Origin: Trinickia diaoshuihuensis
GTDB lineage: Bacteria > Pseudomonadota > Gammaproteobacteria > Burkholderiales > Burkholderiaceae
Length of the DNA stretch: 64,000 bases
Direction: 5' to 3'
NCBI RefSeq assembly: GCF_003390925.1
Contig: NZ_QUBS01000023.1
Location: 45,976-109,975 of the forward strand
Shown in pieces: positions 17,488-28,408 of this stretch. Under the pieces are notes generated by a model. The model was not told where the DNA came from. It searched no databases and saw only the letters and a list, made by a program, of their open reading frames with translations. The stretch's first letter is position 1. Each line of letters starts with the position of its first letter. The position numbers and the translations under genes are program-made.

Positions 17488-18288
17488 TTAGTCCTTCTGT
17501 GCGGTGCGGCTGTAGGCGCTCAGAATCGGCACCATCTGCGCATAGATTTTCGGATTGCCGGCGACGATTTCGCCGATTTCCAAAAATTCCGAATCGCCCG
17601 TGTAGTTGCCGACGAGGCCGCCCGCCTCGGTGATCAGCAAGCTTCCCGCCGCCATGTCCCAGGGGCTCAAGCCCTGCTCGAAAAAGCCGTCGAGACGGCC
17701 GGCCGCGACGTTGGCCAGATCGAGCGCCGCGGCGCCGGGGCGGCGCAGGCCCGTGCACGCGCGCGTCATCTCGGCGAACAGGCGGCAGTAAGCTTCGATC
17801 CGATCGTCTTCACGGAAGGGAAAGCCCGTGCCGATCAGCGCGTCGCTGAGGCGATCGCGGCGGCCCACGCGAATGCGGCGGTCGTTCAGATACGCGCCGC
17901 GGCCGCGCGAGGCGGTAAACAGATCGTTGCTGTTCGGATCGTAGACGACGGCTTGCGTGACGACGCCGCGGTGCGCCAGCGCGATCGAGACGCCGTAGTA
18001 GGGCAGGCCGTGGATGAAGTTGGTCGTGCCGTCGAGCGGATCGATGATCCAGACGTAATCGGATTCGTTTTCGGAGCGGCCCGATTCCTCCGCCAGGATG
18101 GCGTGATCGGGATAGGCGGTTTTGAGCGTATCGATGATGGCCGCTTCGGCCGCTTTGTCGACTTCCGTGACGAAATCGTTGTGCTGCTTCTCGCTGACTT
18201 GGACGAGTTCCAAGTCGAGCGAGGCGCGATTGATGATTTGTCCGGCGCGGCGGGCGGCCTTGACGGCAATGTTGAGCATCGGGTGCAT
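17488..18288 (-). CDS. suhB: Inositol-1-monophosphatase SuhB
   Basis: This 266-residue Mg-dependent inositol monophosphatase doubles as a ribosomal-RNA antitermination and assembly factor in E. coli. The metal site is visible: AEES (E67, E68), [10 protein letters not shown] (D83, D86) and SPWDMAAG near residue 215. The start at 18288 ([13 protein letters not shown]) matches the family start. The long open extension to 18606 is Arg-rich and overlaps the divergent promoter region. It is divergent from trmJ, with about 350 bases between. Confidence 0.96.
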   Translation of the reverse strand: MHPMLNIAVKAARRAGQIINRASLDLELVQVSEKQHNDFVTEVDKAAEAAIIDTLKTAYPDHAILAEESGRSENESDYVWIIDPLDGTTNFIHGLPYYGVSIALAHRGVVTQAVVYDPNSNDLFTASRGRGAYLNDRRIRVGRRDRLSDALIGTGFPFREDDRIEAYCRLFAEMTRACTGLRRPGAAALDLANVAAGRLDGFFEQGLSPWDMAAGSLLITEAGGLVGNYTGDSEFLEIGEIVAGNPKIYAQMVPILSAYSRTAQKD

Positions 18289-18639
18289 AAAACGGATTCC
18301 TTGTACCGCGGCGGTGCGAGCGCTGCGACGGGTGGGCCAAACCGCCCGGAATGCGCGGGCATTCCGTCGACGAAAGCGAATTGAAGAAGAGCAATGTGCA
18401 TGCGCGCGGTGGAAATCCACTCGCCCACATGGCACGAATACCGGGATTTTACCCGAGTCCGGGGCTGCTCGGCTCGACCCTCGCGCTGTCGGTATGCTCG
18501 CACCGCGCGGCCGGCCCTCGGTCGCCCTCGGCGCCGCGCCGCGAAGAGCGCCGTTCGCATCGGGACGGCAAGCGCGATACCATACCGGCAGATTGCAGTA
18601 CGTCATTGCTCGTTTCCGTTTTTCATCTAGTTAGTCATC
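18289..18639. other. Divergent intergenic region suhB/trmJ (350 bp)
   Basis: No gene supported. The open frame running through it on the minus strand is an Arg-rich upstream extension of suhB. It must hold the promoters of both genes. The T-rich stretch CGTTTTTCATCTAG near 18615 sits just ahead of the TTG start of trmJ. No strong repeat or RNA motif was seen. Confidence 0.4.
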
Positions 18640-19479
18640 TTGAATCGCTCAACATCGCATTCGCCGTCGGCCACCGTGCATACCTGCGCGTCGGGTCCCC
18701 AGGGCGGTTTCACCTCGACGCGGTTCGTGCTCGTCGAGCCCAGCCATCCCGGCAATGTCGGCGCGGCCGCCCGTGCGCTCAAAACGATGGGTTTTTCGCG
18801 GCTCGTGCTCGTCGCGCCGCGCCTCGCGCATGTCCAAACCGATCCGGAGGCGATCGCCATGGCGAGCGGCGCGGAAGACGTGTTGGCCTCCGCCCGTATC
18901 GTCCCGACGATCGCGGATGCGCTCGCCGGCGTGACATGGTCCGTGGCACTGACGGCGCGCATGCGCGAATACGGACCGCCGCAGCTCGCGCCGCGCGAGG
19001 CGGCGAGCGAGGCCCGCCAGTACGCGCAGGGCGGCGACATCGCGTTCGTCTTCGGCAATGAGCGTACCGGGCTGTCTAATGAGCACGTCGAGCGCTGCAG
19101 CGCGCTTGCTCACATCCCGGCCAATCCCGCCTACAGCTCGCTCAATCTCGCTCAGGCGGTGCAAGTGCTCGCCTACGAGTTGCGGATCGCCTATCTGGCG
19201 GCGGAAGCCTCAGCGGCGATGGGGCAGGCCGCCGAAGCGGACGAATTGGGCAGCACTCGCGCGCCGAACGACGACATCGAACGGATGTACGTTCACCTCG
19301 AAAACGCGCTGATCGCGCTCGAATTCCTCGATCCGGCCAATCCGAAGAAACTGATGTCGCGCTTGCGCCGCCTGTTCGCCCGATCCGGCCTCGAGCGAGA
19401 GGAAGTCAACATCGTCCGCGGCATCGCCAAGCACATCTTGCTTAAGACGCATGCCCGCGATCGGTCGTCTCCGTCCTGA
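18640..19479 (+). CDS. trmJ: tRNA (cytidine/uridine-2'-O-)-methyltransferase TrmJ
   Basis: The protein has 279 residues, starting at TTG since no earlier ATG exists in frame before the conserved core. TrmJ 2'-O-methylates position 32 of several tRNAs using S-adenosylmethionine. The SPOUT fold is marked by FVLVEPSHPGNVGAAARALKTMGF and the knotted SAM-binding C-terminus FVFGNERTGLSNE...IPANPAYSSLNLAQAVQVLAYE. The helical C-terminal extension (RRLFARSGLEREEVNIVRGIAKHI) matches TrmJ rather than TrmL. It is divergent from suhB. Confidence 0.93.
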   Translation: MNRSTSHSPSATVHTCASGPQGGFTSTRFVLVEPSHPGNVGAAARALKTMGFSRLVLVAPRLAHVQTDPEAIAMASGAEDVLASARIVPTIADALAGVTWSVALTARMREYGPPQLAPREAASEARQYAQGGDIAFVFGNERTGLSNEHVERCSALAHIPANPAYSSLNLAQAVQVLAYELRIAYLAAEASAAMGQAAEADELGSTRAPNDDIERMYVHLENALIALEFLDPANPKKLMSRLRRLFARSGLEREEVNIVRGIAKHILLKTHARDRSSPS

Positions 19480-19687
19480 CCCGCCTTCCGGCTGAAAACC
19501 ACTGGAACTTGGCGCATGCCGCCGCCAATGTCCCTGCTGCGTGCAGGGTGGATCGCTATCCATTCTGCACACTTTCCGTCTTGCTCCTACAATCGAACGG
19601 CGCTTCATAAGTAAATCGCGCAACGTCATAACGATCTGCCCGCTGCCCGCGTTCATCCACCGGCCCCTTCATCGAGCGAGCCCCAAC

Positions 19688-20500
19688 ATGTTCAAGAGAC
19701 TTCGCGAAGACATTGCCACCATCCGTGAGCGCGATCCCGCCGCTCGCAGTGCCTGGGAAGTGCTCACCTGTTATCCGGGGCTGCATGCGCTGGTGGCGCA
19801 CCGGCTGGCGCACGCATGTTGGCGTGCGCGCCGGCGCTGGCTGGCGCGATTCATCTCGCAAGTGGCGCGGTTTCTGACGGGCATCGAAATCCACCCGGGC
19901 GCAACGGTCGGGCGGCGCGTGTTCATCGATCACGGCATGGGCGTCGTGGTGGGGGAAACGGCCGAAATAGGCGACGACTGCACGATCTACCAGGGCGTGA
20001 CGCTCGGCGGAACGCTGCTCACGCGCGGTGCCAAGCGGCATCCGACGCTCGAGCGCGGCGTCATCGTGGGCGCGGGCGCCAAGGTGCTCGGCGGCTTCAC
20101 GATCGGCGAAAACGCCAAGATCGGGTCGAACGCGGTCGTCGTCAAACCGGTGCCCGCGGGCGCCACGGCGGTCGGCAATCCGGCACGCGTCATCCAACCC
20201 GCCGATCGCAAGCGCTCGCCCGAGCACGCGGCGTTTTGCGCCTATGGGATTACGCCGAATGCGGAAGACCCAGTCTCGCTCGCGTTGCACGGTTTGATCG
20301 ACCATGCCGCGAACGAAAAGCAACGCGTCGATGAGATCGTCGCGGCGCTCGAACGCCTCGGCGCCCGAATCGAGGCGCTGCAAGGCGCCGGTGCGTCGGG
20401 CATCGATTTGCAGCGCCTATCGGCGGCAATTCAGGGCGCGGCTCAGACGAGCACCGACGCTCGCGCGGACGTCAGCATGGAAGGACAGGACGTCGTTTAA
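19688..20500 (+). CDS. cysE: Serine O-acetyltransferase CysE
   Basis: This 270-residue enzyme makes O-acetylserine from serine and acetyl-CoA, the first committed step to cysteine. The start at 19688 ([17 protein letters not shown]) matches the family N-terminus. The left-handed beta-helix hexapeptide repeats run from [10 protein letters not shown] to [13 protein letters not shown]. The catalytic [12 protein letters not shown] stretch carries His, Asp and Glu. The C-terminal tail is long and variable and does not end in the usual Ile that inserts into cysteine synthase. It is convergent with lpxH. Confidence 0.95.
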   Translation: MFKRLREDIATIRERDPAARSAWEVLTCYPGLHALVAHRLAHACWRARRRWLARFISQVARFLTGIEIHPGATVGRRVFIDHGMGVVVGETAEIGDDCTIYQGVTLGGTLLTRGAKRHPTLERGVIVGAGAKVLGGFTIGENAKIGSNAVVVKPVPAGATAVGNPARVIQPADRKRSPEHAAFCAYGITPNAEDPVSLALHGLIDHAANEKQRVDEIVAALERLGARIEALQGAGASGIDLQRLSAAIQGAAQTSTDARADVSMEGQDVV

Positions 20501-20512
20501 GCAGGGGAAGTG

Positions 20513-20540
20513 GAGGGCAACGCAGTCTAGTGTTGCCCTC
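20513..20540. terminator. Hairpin between convergent cysE and lpxH
   Basis: GAGGGCAAC (20513-20521) and GTTGCCCTC (20532-20540) form a perfect 9-bp stem with a 10-base loop between the two converging genes. The lack of a T-run on either strand makes it a weak intrinsic terminator at best. Confidence 0.45.
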
Positions 20541-20553
20541 GATGGGCGACGCC

Positions 20554-21396
20554 TCAATCGAGCGGAAAAGCGTGGATGCCTTCGGCATCGATACGCAGAT
20601 AGCCGCCGCGGCGCGCGCCATGATCGAGGTCCCAATCGGGCAACACCCAGCGCGTACCGCTCGTCTCCAGGTGACGGGCGGGCTTGTGCGTGTGCCCGTG
20701 GATCATCGTCGTCGTGTGACTCGTGCGAAATAGCGCCTCGACGCCCTGATGCGTTACATCGTAAAGCGGCGACGGCGGCCGTGTGCGGCCTTCCTCGCTC
20801 GAGGCGCGCATGCGTTCGGCGAGCGCATGACGCCACCGGAACGGCCAGGCGAGAAACAGCAGTTGCGCGGCGCGCCAGCGTGCAACGCGTCTAAACGTTT
20901 GATATTTTCGATCGGCCGTGCATAGCGCATCGCCGTGCGCGAGCACGATGCGCGCGCCGAACGCGGTCATCACGAACGGATCGGGCAGCCAAATCGCGCC
21001 GGCTGCCCTCATGAAGCGTTTGCCGAGCAGGAAGTCGCGATTGCCGTGCATCACATACAAGGCGATGCCGCGCTCTGACAACGTATGCAAAATCGACGCG
21101 ATGCGCGCCGCGAACGGATCGGCCTTCAACATATCGTCGCCGATCCAATATTCGAATAGATCGCCGAGAATGAAGACCGAGTCGGCGCTGTCGGCCGTGA
21201 CGCGGATGAAATGCTCGAACGCGTCGACCGTACGCGGAATCGACGTGCTCAGATGTAAATCGGAGATGAGCAAGAGCGGCCGCGGCGCGTGAGGGCGCGT
21301 GCGGCCATGCTCGTGCGGCACGCTGGCCTCGACGTTGCGAGGCCCCGCGTCCTGCCGCGCCGAGATGCCGGCATCTCGGATGACGCTCGTGTTCAA
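20554..21396 (-). CDS. lpxH: UDP-2,3-diacylglucosamine diphosphatase LpxH
   Basis: This 280-residue peripheral membrane enzyme removes UMP from UDP-2,3-diacylglucosamine in lipid A synthesis. Calcineurin-like motifs are complete: [12 protein letters not shown] (D and H), [30 protein letters not shown] and MIHGHTHKP. An N-terminal extension of about 40 residues precedes the domain. The start overlaps the ppiB stop by four bases (ATGA), so it is coupled to ppiB and is the last gene of the ppiA-ppiB-lpxH unit. Confidence 0.95.
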   Translation of the reverse strand: MNTSVIRDAGISARQDAGPRNVEASVPHEHGRTRPHAPRPLLLISDLHLSTSIPRTVDAFEHFIRVTADSADSVFILGDLFEYWIGDDMLKADPFAARIASILHTLSERGIALYVMHGNRDFLLGKRFMRAAGAIWLPDPFVMTAFGARIVLAHGDALCTADRKYQTFRRVARWRAAQLLFLAWPFRWRHALAERMRASSEEGRTRPPSPLYDVTHQGVEALFRTSHTTTMIHGHTHKPARHLETSGTRWVLPDWDLDHGARRGGYLRIDAEGIHAFPLD

Positions 21397-21887
21397 TCGA
21401 CCACGACCGCTTTCTCGATGACGACGTCATCGAGCGGCACGTCCTGATGAAAGCCCTTCGAACCCGTGCGGACCTTCTTGATCTTCTCGACGACATCGAG
21501 CCCTTCGACGACGTTGCCGAACACGGCGTAACCCCAGCCTTGCGGCGTCGGCGACGTGTGATTGAGGAAGTCGTTGTCGTTCACGTTGATGAAGAATTGC
21601 GCCGTTGCCGAATGCGGATCGTTCGTGCGTGCCATGGCCACCGAGCCCTTGACGTTCTTCAGGCCGTTGTTCGCCTCGTTGTCGATCGGAGCGTCCGTCG
21701 GCTTTTGCTTCATGCCGGGCTCGAAACCGCCGCCTTGGATCATGAAGCCGTCGATCACACGGTGAAATACGGTGTTGTCGTAGTGACCTTTCTTGACGTA
21801 GTTGAGGAAATTTTCGACCGTCTTCGGCGCCTTCTCGGCGTCGAGTGCAATCTTGATGACGCCGTGATTCGTATGCAGTTCAACCAT
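21393..21887 (-). CDS. ppiB: Peptidyl-prolyl cis-trans isomerase B (cytoplasmic cyclophilin)
   Basis: This 164-residue cyclophilin has no signal peptide, so it acts in the cytoplasm. Active-site stretches are present: [20 protein letters not shown] (catalytic Arg in FHRV), [13 protein letters not shown] and [16 protein letters not shown]. It overlaps lpxH and lies about 60 bases after ppiA. Confidence 0.96.
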   Translation of the reverse strand: MVELHTNHGVIKIALDAEKAPKTVENFLNYVKKGHYDNTVFHRVIDGFMIQGGGFEPGMKQKPTDAPIDNEANNGLKNVKGSVAMARTNDPHSATAQFFINVNDNDFLNHTSPTPQGWGYAVFGNVVEGLDVVEKIKKVRTGSKGFHQDVPLDDVVIEKAVVVD

Positions 21888-21949
21888 GATGAATTCCTTT
21901 CCTTTCTAACTTCAAACGACTAAAGGGTCCGGCCAGGCGCCGGAGCGGG

Positions 21950-22543
21950 TTATTTCGAAACGACGGCGGCCGATTCGATGACGATCGGCTGCTGAGGCAC
22001 ATCGCCCATCGGGCCGCGCGACGTGGTGGGCGTCGCCTCGATCTTCTTTACAACGTCCATGCCCGACACGACCTTGCCGAACACGGCATAACCGTTGCCG
22101 TCCGGATTCGGATAGTCGAGCCCGGGGTTGTCGACCGTATTGATGAAGAACTGAGCCGTCGCCGAGTTCGGATCGCTCGTGCGCGCCATCGCGATCGTGC
22201 CCAGCGCGTTCTTCAGGCCGTTGCGGCTTTCGAGCGGAATCGGCGCGCGCGTCGGCTTCTCGGCGTAGCTCGCCGTGTAACCGCCCCCTTGAATCATGAA
22301 GCCCTTGATCACGCGATGAAAGATCGTGCCGCTGTATTGGCCGGATTTCACGTAGTCGAGGAAATTCGCGACCGTTTTCGGCGCTTGCTCCGGGTAGAGC
22401 TCGAGCTTGATATCGCCGTCCGTCGTTTTCAGCAGCACTTGCGGATGCGCGCCAGCAGCGTTCGTTTGCGCGAAAGCCGGTGCGTTCGCGATGAGAGCGG
22501 CGCTGCCGAGCGCCAACCAAAAGCTTTTCATGGGTGTCCTCAA
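21950..22543 (-). CDS. ppiA: Peptidyl-prolyl cis-trans isomerase A (periplasmic cyclophilin)
   Basis: This 197-residue cyclophilin has a clear Sec signal peptide (MKSFWLALGSAALIANAPAFAQ, cut after AFA) placing it in the periplasm. Active-site stretches [32 protein letters not shown] and GYAVFGKVVSGMDVV mirror those of the neighbouring cytoplasmic paralogue, so the two arose from one duplication. An alternative start at the second Met (MKSFW) is equally possible. Confidence 0.95.
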   Translation of the reverse strand: MRTPMKSFWLALGSAALIANAPAFAQTNAAGAHPQVLLKTTDGDIKLELYPEQAPKTVANFLDYVKSGQYSGTIFHRVIKGFMIQGGGYTASYAEKPTRAPIPLESRNGLKNALGTIAMARTSDPNSATAQFFINTVDNPGLDYPNPDGNGYAVFGKVVSGMDVVKKIEATPTTSRGPMGDVPQQPIVIESAAVVSK

Positions 22544-22570
22544 CGTGGATGAGATCGGAGCGAAAACGCG

Positions 22571-23284
22571 CTAGTTCGACGGCGCGATGTAAGGCTGAGC
22601 GGGGAACGGACCGTTCGAACCGCCGAATTCGACGGCCGGCGAGGTCGCGGGCGGCACGATCGCACCGGGCTGGGGCACGGCCGCCCTCGGCGCGGGAGCC
22701 GCACTCGTGCCGGAGCCCGTCGCGGCCGGCGAGACGATTTTCTCGATTTGGGCCACGCGCTGCGCGGCGGCCGGGCTCGCTTGGCCGAGGCTTTGCGCGC
22801 GGCGGTACGATTGCTCGGCCAGATGCAGGTACAAGTCGCCCAGATTCTCATAGGCGAGCCCGTAGCTCGGGTTGGCTTGCAGGGCCGTTTCGAGCGCGCC
22901 GCGCGCTTCCTGGTAGCGCCCGTGTTTCGCGTAGAGCGTGGCGAGATTGTTATACGGTTCGGGCAGCTCGGGGTAGAGTTCAGTGAGCTCCGTAAACTGA
23001 CGGATCGCCTCGTCGTCCCGGTTCAACCGGGCGAGTACCGTGCCGCGCTTGAACTTCGCCTGGATATCGCGGGGGTGCGAGGCGATGCGCGCGTCGAGTT
23101 CGACGAGCGCCGCGCTCCAGTTTTGCGAGGCGATCGATGCGTCGATTTGCGGCGTGCCGTCGGCCACCGCCGGCGTGGTCTCGGCGCGCGCCCCGACGCT
23201 CGCGAAAGCCCCGAGCGTAAGGCTCAAAACGGAGGCGGCGAGGAGGGCCGCGCTGCGGTGCGTGCGGCCGCTGGAAGGTTTCAT
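22571..23284 (-). CDS. Secreted TPR-repeat protein
   Basis: The protein has 237 residues from the start at 23284 ([22 protein letters not shown]), with a signal peptide ending in ARA. At least three tetratricopeptide repeats are visible, for example [30 protein letters not shown] and [30 protein letters not shown]. The C-terminal 60 residues are Pro/Ala-rich and disordered. TPR proteins scaffold protein-protein contacts; no partner is evident. It lies upstream of ppiA on the same strand, 27 bases away, and may be its operon mate. It is divergent from cysS. Confidence 0.85.
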   Translation of the reverse strand: MKPSSGRTHRSAALLAASVLSLTLGAFASVGARAETTPAVADGTPQIDASIASQNWSAALVELDARIASHPRDIQAKFKRGTVLARLNRDDEAIRQFTELTELYPELPEPYNNLATLYAKHGRYQEARGALETALQANPSYGLAYENLGDLYLHLAEQSYRRAQSLGQASPAAAQRVAQIEKIVSPAATGSGTSAAPAPRAAVPQPGAIVPPATSPAVEFGGSNGPFPAQPYIAPSN

Positions 23285-23513
23285 AGGCTCGTGTCTGGGT
23301 GTTATACTCCGGCCCATTCTAACAAAACGTTTGCTGGTTTCCTCCAACGGCAAACGGTCCTCCGCCCGTCGTGGTCGCCTTTCGCGCCGCTCGCTCGAAG
23401 CATTCGTCGCGCGAAGACATTCGCACCGCGCAAGCCGTTTGCGCTTCATCGCGAAAGTGCTGCGAAGCGCGCGTCGCCGAGTGCGGATTGCTCAAGGCTC
23501 ACCCATCGTCTCT

Positions 23514-24911
23514 ATGGAATCACTGCGCATCTACAACACGCTCGCGCGTGACAAGCAATCGTTCGTGCCGCGCCGTGCAGGCGAGGTGCGGATGTACGTC
23601 TGCGGGATCACTGTCTACGACTACTGCCACATCGGGCATGCGCGGCTGCTCGTGGTATTCGATCTGGTGCAGCGTTGGCTGCGCGCGCTCGGTTACCGTG
23701 TGACGTACGTGCGCAATATTACCGACGTCGATGACAAAATCATTCGGCGCGCCGTTCAAAACGGCGAGACGATCAAAGCCGTCACCGATCGCTATATCGC
23801 GGCGATGTACGAAGACGCGGATGCGCTCGGCGTGACGCGCCCCGATATCGAGCCGCGCGCAACGGACTACATTCCCCAAATGCTGGGCATGATCGACAAG
23901 CTCGTGGCGAACGGCTACGCGTATCAATCGAAGGACGGCGACGTCAACTACGCCGTGCGCAAATTCGCGCGCTACGGCGCGCTGTCCGGCAAGTCGCTCG
24001 AAGATTTGCGCGCGGGCGAGCGCGTCGCGGCAAACGACGCCAAGCAAGATCCGCTCGATTTCGTCTTGTGGAAGCATGCGAAAGAGGGCGAACCGCCCGA
24101 GTGCACGTGGGACTCCAATTACGGGCCGGGCCGTCCGGGCTGGCACATCGAGTGTTCGGCGATGGGCTGCGCGTTACTCGGCGAGCATTTCGATCTGCAC
24201 GGCGGCGGGCAAGATTTGCAGTTTCCGCACCATGAGAACGAGATTGCCCAAAGCGAGGGCGCGACGGGGCAGACGTTCGTCAACTATTGGATGCACAACG
24301 GCTTCGTGCAGATCGATAACGAGAAGATGTCGAAATCGCTCGGCAACTTCTTCACGATTCGCGAGGTGCTCGCGAAATACGACCCCGAAGTCGTTCGGTT
24401 TTTCCTCGTGCGCGCGCATTATCGTTCGCCGATCAACTATAGCGACGTCCATCTGGACGACGCGCGCGCCGCGCTCACGCGGCTTTATACGTCGCTCAAG
24501 GACGTCGTGCCCGATAGCGCGCCGCTCGATTGGAGCGAAGCGCACGCGCGGCGTTTTAGCGAAGCGATGAACGACGACTTCAATACGCCCGTGGCCGTCG
24601 CGGTGCTGTTCGAGCTCGCGACCGAGGTCAATCGCACGCGCGATCCGAGCTTGGCACGGCAACTGCGCGCGCTGGCCGGGACATTGGGTTTGCTGGGCCG
24701 CGAGCCGCGCGAATTTCTGCACAGGGGAGCGGGCTCGCTCGATGCCGAAGGGCTCGATGCGGCCGCGATCGAAGCGCGGATCGCCGCGCGCGTGGCCGCC
24801 AAGCAAGCGAAGAACTACGCCGAGGCAGACCGGATTCGGGCCGAGTTGCTCGATGCCGGTGTTGCGCTTGAAGACAAACCGGGCGGGCTGACCGAATGGC
24901 GCCGCGTATGA
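23514..24911 (+). CDS. cysS: Cysteinyl-tRNA synthetase
   Basis: This 465-residue class I enzyme charges tRNA-Cys. The zinc-binding Cys of MYVCG (C30) and the HIGH motif (H39-H42, CHIGHAR) are at the N-terminus; KMSKS appears as EKMSKSLGN near residue 270. The start at 23514 ([14 protein letters not shown]) is the family start. The 158-codon open extension upstream (from 23040) crosses the divergent TPR gene and is not real. Confidence 0.97.
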   Translation: MESLRIYNTLARDKQSFVPRRAGEVRMYVCGITVYDYCHIGHARLLVVFDLVQRWLRALGYRVTYVRNITDVDDKIIRRAVQNGETIKAVTDRYIAAMYEDADALGVTRPDIEPRATDYIPQMLGMIDKLVANGYAYQSKDGDVNYAVRKFARYGALSGKSLEDLRAGERVAANDAKQDPLDFVLWKHAKEGEPPECTWDSNYGPGRPGWHIECSAMGCALLGEHFDLHGGGQDLQFPHHENEIAQSEGATGQTFVNYWMHNGFVQIDNEKMSKSLGNFFTIREVLAKYDPEVVRFFLVRAHYRSPINYSDVHLDDARAALTRLYTSLKDVVPDSAPLDWSEAHARRFSEAMNDDFNTPVAVAVLFELATEVNRTRDPSLARQLRALAGTLGLLGREPREFLHRGAGSLDAEGLDAAAIEARIAARVAAKQAKNYAEADRIRAELLDAGVALEDKPGGLTEWRRV

Positions 24912-24961
24912 CGATCGTGCATCGCACGTCGCGCTGATCGACTCGCCAGGCAGGAGGCAAG

Positions 24962-25765
24962 ATGGCAACGGCCAGGAAGGCGCCCGCACGCGCCAGTCGC
25001 AAGGGCGACACGCGCGCAACCGTGGCGTCGGCACAGATTGACCCCACCGAGAAGGCGGCCGCCAAGCGCGCGGCCGGCACGAAGAAAGAGACCGCGGTCA
25101 AGCCGAACGGCGCCGCGGCGCCCGTTCAGATGGGCGCGCTGGAGCCCGCGGTCACTCGACCCGCGTATTGGGACCGCGCGTGCGCGGATCTCGTCAAGCG
25201 CGATCGGATCTTAAAGCGGCTCATCCCGAAGTTCGGGCCCGTGCACCTCGTGAACGGCAACGATCCTTTCGTGACGCTCGCGCGCTCGGTCGTGGGGCAG
25301 CAGGTATCGGTTCAGGTCGCGCAAGCGGTGTGGGAGCGTATCGAATCGGCTTGCCCGAAACTCTCGCCGCAGCAATTCAAAAAGCTGGGACAGGAGAAGC
25401 TCGCCGCGTGCGGGTTGTCCAAGCGCAAGTCCGACTACTTGCTCGACCTCGCGGAGCATTTTTTGTCGGGCGCGCTGCACGTCGACAAATGGATGTCGAT
25501 GGACGACGAGGCCGTGATCGCCGAGCTCACGCAGATCCGCGGCATCGGCCGTTGGACCGCCGAGATGTTTTTGATTTTCAACTTGTCGCGGCCCGACGTG
25601 CTTCCGCTCGACGATTTGGGTTTGATCCGCGCCATCAGCGTGAACTACTTTAGCGGCGAGCCCGTGACGCGCAGCGAAGCGCGCGAAGTCGCGGCCAACT
25701 GGGAGCCGTGGCGCACTGTGGCGACGTGGTACATGTGGCGCAGCCTCGACGGGTTGGCTGAATAG
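24962..25765 (+). CDS. DNA-3-methyladenine glycosylase II (AlkA/Mag-type)
   Basis: This 267-residue base-excision repair glycosylase removes alkylated purines. It has the helix-hairpin-helix plus Gly/Pro/Asp loop: ELTQIRGIGRWTAEMFLIF followed by the catalytic Asp in VLPLDDLGL (near residue 220). The first 60 residues are Lys/Ala/Thr-rich and probably disordered, more than most relatives have. A good AGGAGG precedes the ATG. It sits between cysS and accA, all on the plus strand. Confidence 0.9.
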   Translation: MATARKAPARASRKGDTRATVASAQIDPTEKAAAKRAAGTKKETAVKPNGAAAPVQMGALEPAVTRPAYWDRACADLVKRDRILKRLIPKFGPVHLVNGNDPFVTLARSVVGQQVSVQVAQAVWERIESACPKLSPQQFKKLGQEKLAACGLSKRKSDYLLDLAEHFLSGALHVDKWMSMDDEAVIAELTQIRGIGRWTAEMFLIFNLSRPDVLPLDDLGLIRAISVNYFSGEPVTRSEAREVAANWEPWRTVATWYMWRSLDGLAE

Positions 25766-25858
25766 CTATCGGTTTGGATTATCGATAGTTTTGCGCGATT
25801 CAGAATGCGGCGCGCGCGGTTAGAATACGCGCTGCCGCAGGTTTCTAGGAACGAACAT

Positions 25859-26830
25859 ATGAAAACGACCTTTCTGGATTTCGAACAGCCCATCGCGGAG
25901 CTCGAAGCGAAAATCGAAGAATTGCGCTTCGTGCAAGACGACTCGGCGGTCGATATTTCGGAAGAGATCGAGCGGTTGTCGAAGAAGAGCCAACAGCTCA
26001 CCAAAGACCTTTATGCGAATCTGTCCCCGTGGCAGGTATCGCAAATCGCGCGACATCCGCAGCGCCCGTACACGCTCGATTACGTCAATGAGCTGTTCAC
26101 CGATTTTCACGAGTTGCACGGCGATCGCTCGTTTGCCGACGACTTGTCGATCGTTGGCGGCCTAGCCCGATTCAACGGGCATCCCTGCATGGTCATCGGC
26201 CACCAAAAGGGCCGCGACACGAAGGAACGCGCGGCGCGCAACTTCGGCATGCCGCGTCCGGAAGGCTATCGCAAGGCGGAGCGCCTGATGCGCCTCGCCG
26301 AGAAGTTCGGCCTGCCGATCTTCACGTTCATCGATACGCCGGGCGCGTACCCCGGCGTCGGCGCCGAGGAGCGCGGGCAGTCGGAGGCCATCGGCCGCAA
26401 TCTGTACGTCATGGCCGAACTGAAGACGCCCATTATCGCGACGGTGATCGGCGAGGGCGGTTCGGGTGGTGCGCTCGCGATCGCGGTGGCCGATAGTGTG
26501 TTGATGCTGCAGTTCTCCACGTACTCGGTGATTTCGCCCGAGGGTTGTGCGTCGATCCTTTGGAAGAGCGCGACGAAGGCGCCGGAGGCGGCCGAGGCGC
26601 TCGGTTTGACGGCGCACCGATTGAAGGCGCTTGGCCTCATCGACAAGATCGTCAACGAACCGCTCGGCGGTGCGCATCGCGACGTGAAGGGCATGGCGGC
26701 GTTGCTGCGCCGTGCGCTGGCCGACACGCTGCGCCAGTTCCAGGGCATGAGCGTGACCGATTTGCGGCAGCGCCGCTTCGACCGCCTGATGAGCTATGGC
26801 AAGTACAAGGAATCTTTCCCGGGGGCGTAA
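25859..26830 (+). CDS. accA: Acetyl-CoA carboxylase carboxyltransferase subunit alpha
   Basis: This 323-residue subunit pairs with AccD to transfer CO2 from carboxybiotin to acetyl-CoA, the first step of fatty acid synthesis. Recognised by [64 protein letters not shown] and [13 protein letters not shown]. The ATG at 25859 has AGGAACG in front and the usual start. It is followed by tilS. Confidence 0.97.
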   Translation: MKTTFLDFEQPIAELEAKIEELRFVQDDSAVDISEEIERLSKKSQQLTKDLYANLSPWQVSQIARHPQRPYTLDYVNELFTDFHELHGDRSFADDLSIVGGLARFNGHPCMVIGHQKGRDTKERAARNFGMPRPEGYRKAERLMRLAEKFGLPIFTFIDTPGAYPGVGAEERGQSEAIGRNLYVMAELKTPIIATVIGEGGSGGALAIAVADSVLMLQFSTYSVISPEGCASILWKSATKAPEAAEALGLTAHRLKALGLIDKIVNEPLGGAHRDVKGMAALLRRALADTLRQFQGMSVTDLRQRRFDRLMSYGKYKESFPGA

Positions 26831-26893
26831 GCCGAGCCCGGGGCCGCGTCCCGCCTGCATGGCGGGGCATCGGTTCCACGCCTGAGCGCTGAC

Positions 26894-28408
26894 GTGACCG
26901 TCTCCGTCGATATCGCCGCCGAGCGCATCGTTCTCGATGCCCTCGGCGGTTTGCTTTCCACCGTTGCGCCTGGCGCGACGATCGCCATTGCCTACAGCGG
27001 CGGGCTCGACTCCACGGTGCTGCTCGACGCCGCGGTGCGAGTCGCCGGGGCGGCGCGCTGCGTCGCCTTGCACGTGCACCACGGGCTCAGTCCGAATGCC
27101 GACCGGTGGCTTTCCCATTGCGAGGCGTCGGCCGCCTCGCTGGGCGTGCGCCTCGATGCCGAGCACGTCCGCGTGCGGCGGGATCACGGCGAGAGCCTCG
27201 AGGCCGCGGCGCGCGAAGCACGCTATCGCGCGCTCGACGCGATGTGCGCCCGAAACGGCGCCGCGATGCTTTGGCTGGCCCATCATGCCGACGATCAAGC
27301 CGAGACGGTATTGCTTCAACTCCTGCGTGGCGCCGGTGTGGCGGGGCTCGCGGCGATGGCGCCGCAGCGCGTCGACGAGTCGTCCGCCGTGCGGCGCGTG
27401 CGTCCCTTTTTGCCCTTGCTACGGGCGCAGCTTCATCGTTACGCGCTGGTGCGCGGCTTGCGCTGGATCGAGGACGAATCGAACGCCGATACGCGATATG
27501 CGCGCAATGCGTTGCGTCACGAGGTGATGCCGGCGTTGAGCACGCGCTTCCCCGGTTTTCGCGATGCGCTTGCGCGTACCGCTCGCCATGCCGCCACGGC
27601 GCAACGCCTGCTCGACGATTTGGCTCGGATCGACCTGCGCACGGTCGGACGTGACGAGGGCGCCGCGCTCTCGCGCAAAGCGTTGACCGCGCTCGACGAT
27701 GCGCGCGCAACCAACGTCATGCGCGTCTGGATCCGGTCGGCGGGTTTGCCGGCGCCGTCGGCCGCGCGCTTGGCCGATATGCTGCGTCAGTTGCGGCAGG
27801 CGCGCGACGGACACGGACTCAGCGTCATGCACGCCGGAGCTTGCCTGCGGATGTATCGGGACAATATCTATTGGGAGAAGCGCGCGGCCGAGCGCGTGTT
27901 GCGTCCTGGGAGACGCGGCGAGCATCGGGGGCGGCGCGCGGGCGAGGGCGAGGGTGATATGCCGCCGCATGCGGCGTCCGAAGGGTTGCCCGATATGAGG
28001 GAAGGGGATAAACGCATCGAGCGTCTGGCATGGAGCGGGCAGCAAGTCTGGCACCTGCCGCAATGGCGCGGATCGATCGTTTTCGTGCCGGCGCTCGATG
28101 ACGATACCGGCCCCGATACGGTGCCCGAGGCGCTGCTCGCGAGCGCGCCGCTCAGCGCGCGTGCGCGCATGGGGGGCGAGCGTGTGCAGCGTACGCCCGG
28201 TGGGGCGGCGCGGACGTTGAAGAACTTATTCCAAGAGCTTGGCGTGCCCGCGTGGGAGCGCGATGTGCCGCTTATCTACTTGGGAGAGGCGTTGCTGTTC
28301 GTGCCGCGCGTCGGCGTGAACGGCGCCGTCGAGCAATCGGCCTCGCCGTCGCGGCGTCGCGGCGCGCGTTGGCGGCTCGAATGGCGCGAGGATTTGTTGA
28401 TCGCCTAG
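26894..28408 (+). CDS. tilS: tRNA(Ile)-lysidine synthetase TilS
   Basis: This 504-residue enzyme uses ATP and lysine to convert C34 to lysidine in the CAU anticodon of tRNA-Ile2, allowing AUA decoding. The PP-loop SGGLDS is at residues 35-40; HHADDQAETVLLQLLRG follows. It starts at GTG. An Arg/Gly/Glu-rich insert (about residues 335-375) interrupts the C-terminal half and looks like an unstructured loop. The C-terminal substrate-binding domain (GERVQRTPGGAARTLKNLFQELGVPAWER) is intact. Confidence 0.95.
   Translation: MTVSVDIAAERIVLDALGGLLSTVAPGATIAIAYSGGLDSTVLLDAAVRVAGAARCVALHVHHGLSPNADRWLSHCEASAASLGVRLDAEHVRVRRDHGESLEAAAREARYRALDAMCARNGAAMLWLAHHADDQAETVLLQLLRGAGVAGLAAMAPQRVDESSAVRRVRPFLPLLRAQLHRYALVRGLRWIEDESNADTRYARNALRHEVMPALSTRFPGFRDALARTARHAATAQRLLDDLARIDLRTVGRDEGAALSRKALTALDDARATNVMRVWIRSAGLPAPSAARLADMLRQLRQARDGHGLSVMHAGACLRMYRDNIYWEKRAAERVLRPGRRGEHRGRRAGEGEGDMPPHAASEGLPDMREGDKRIERLAWSGQQVWHLPQWRGSIVFVPALDDDTGPDTVPEALLASAPLSARARMGGERVQRTPGGAARTLKNLFQELGVPAWERDVPLIYLGEALLFVPRVGVNGAVEQSASPSRRRGARWRLEWREDLLIA

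Noticed and set aside
26162..27319. 385-codon open frame opposite accA and tilS
   Set aside because: Spans two real genes in antisense and the gap between them; no recognisable motif.
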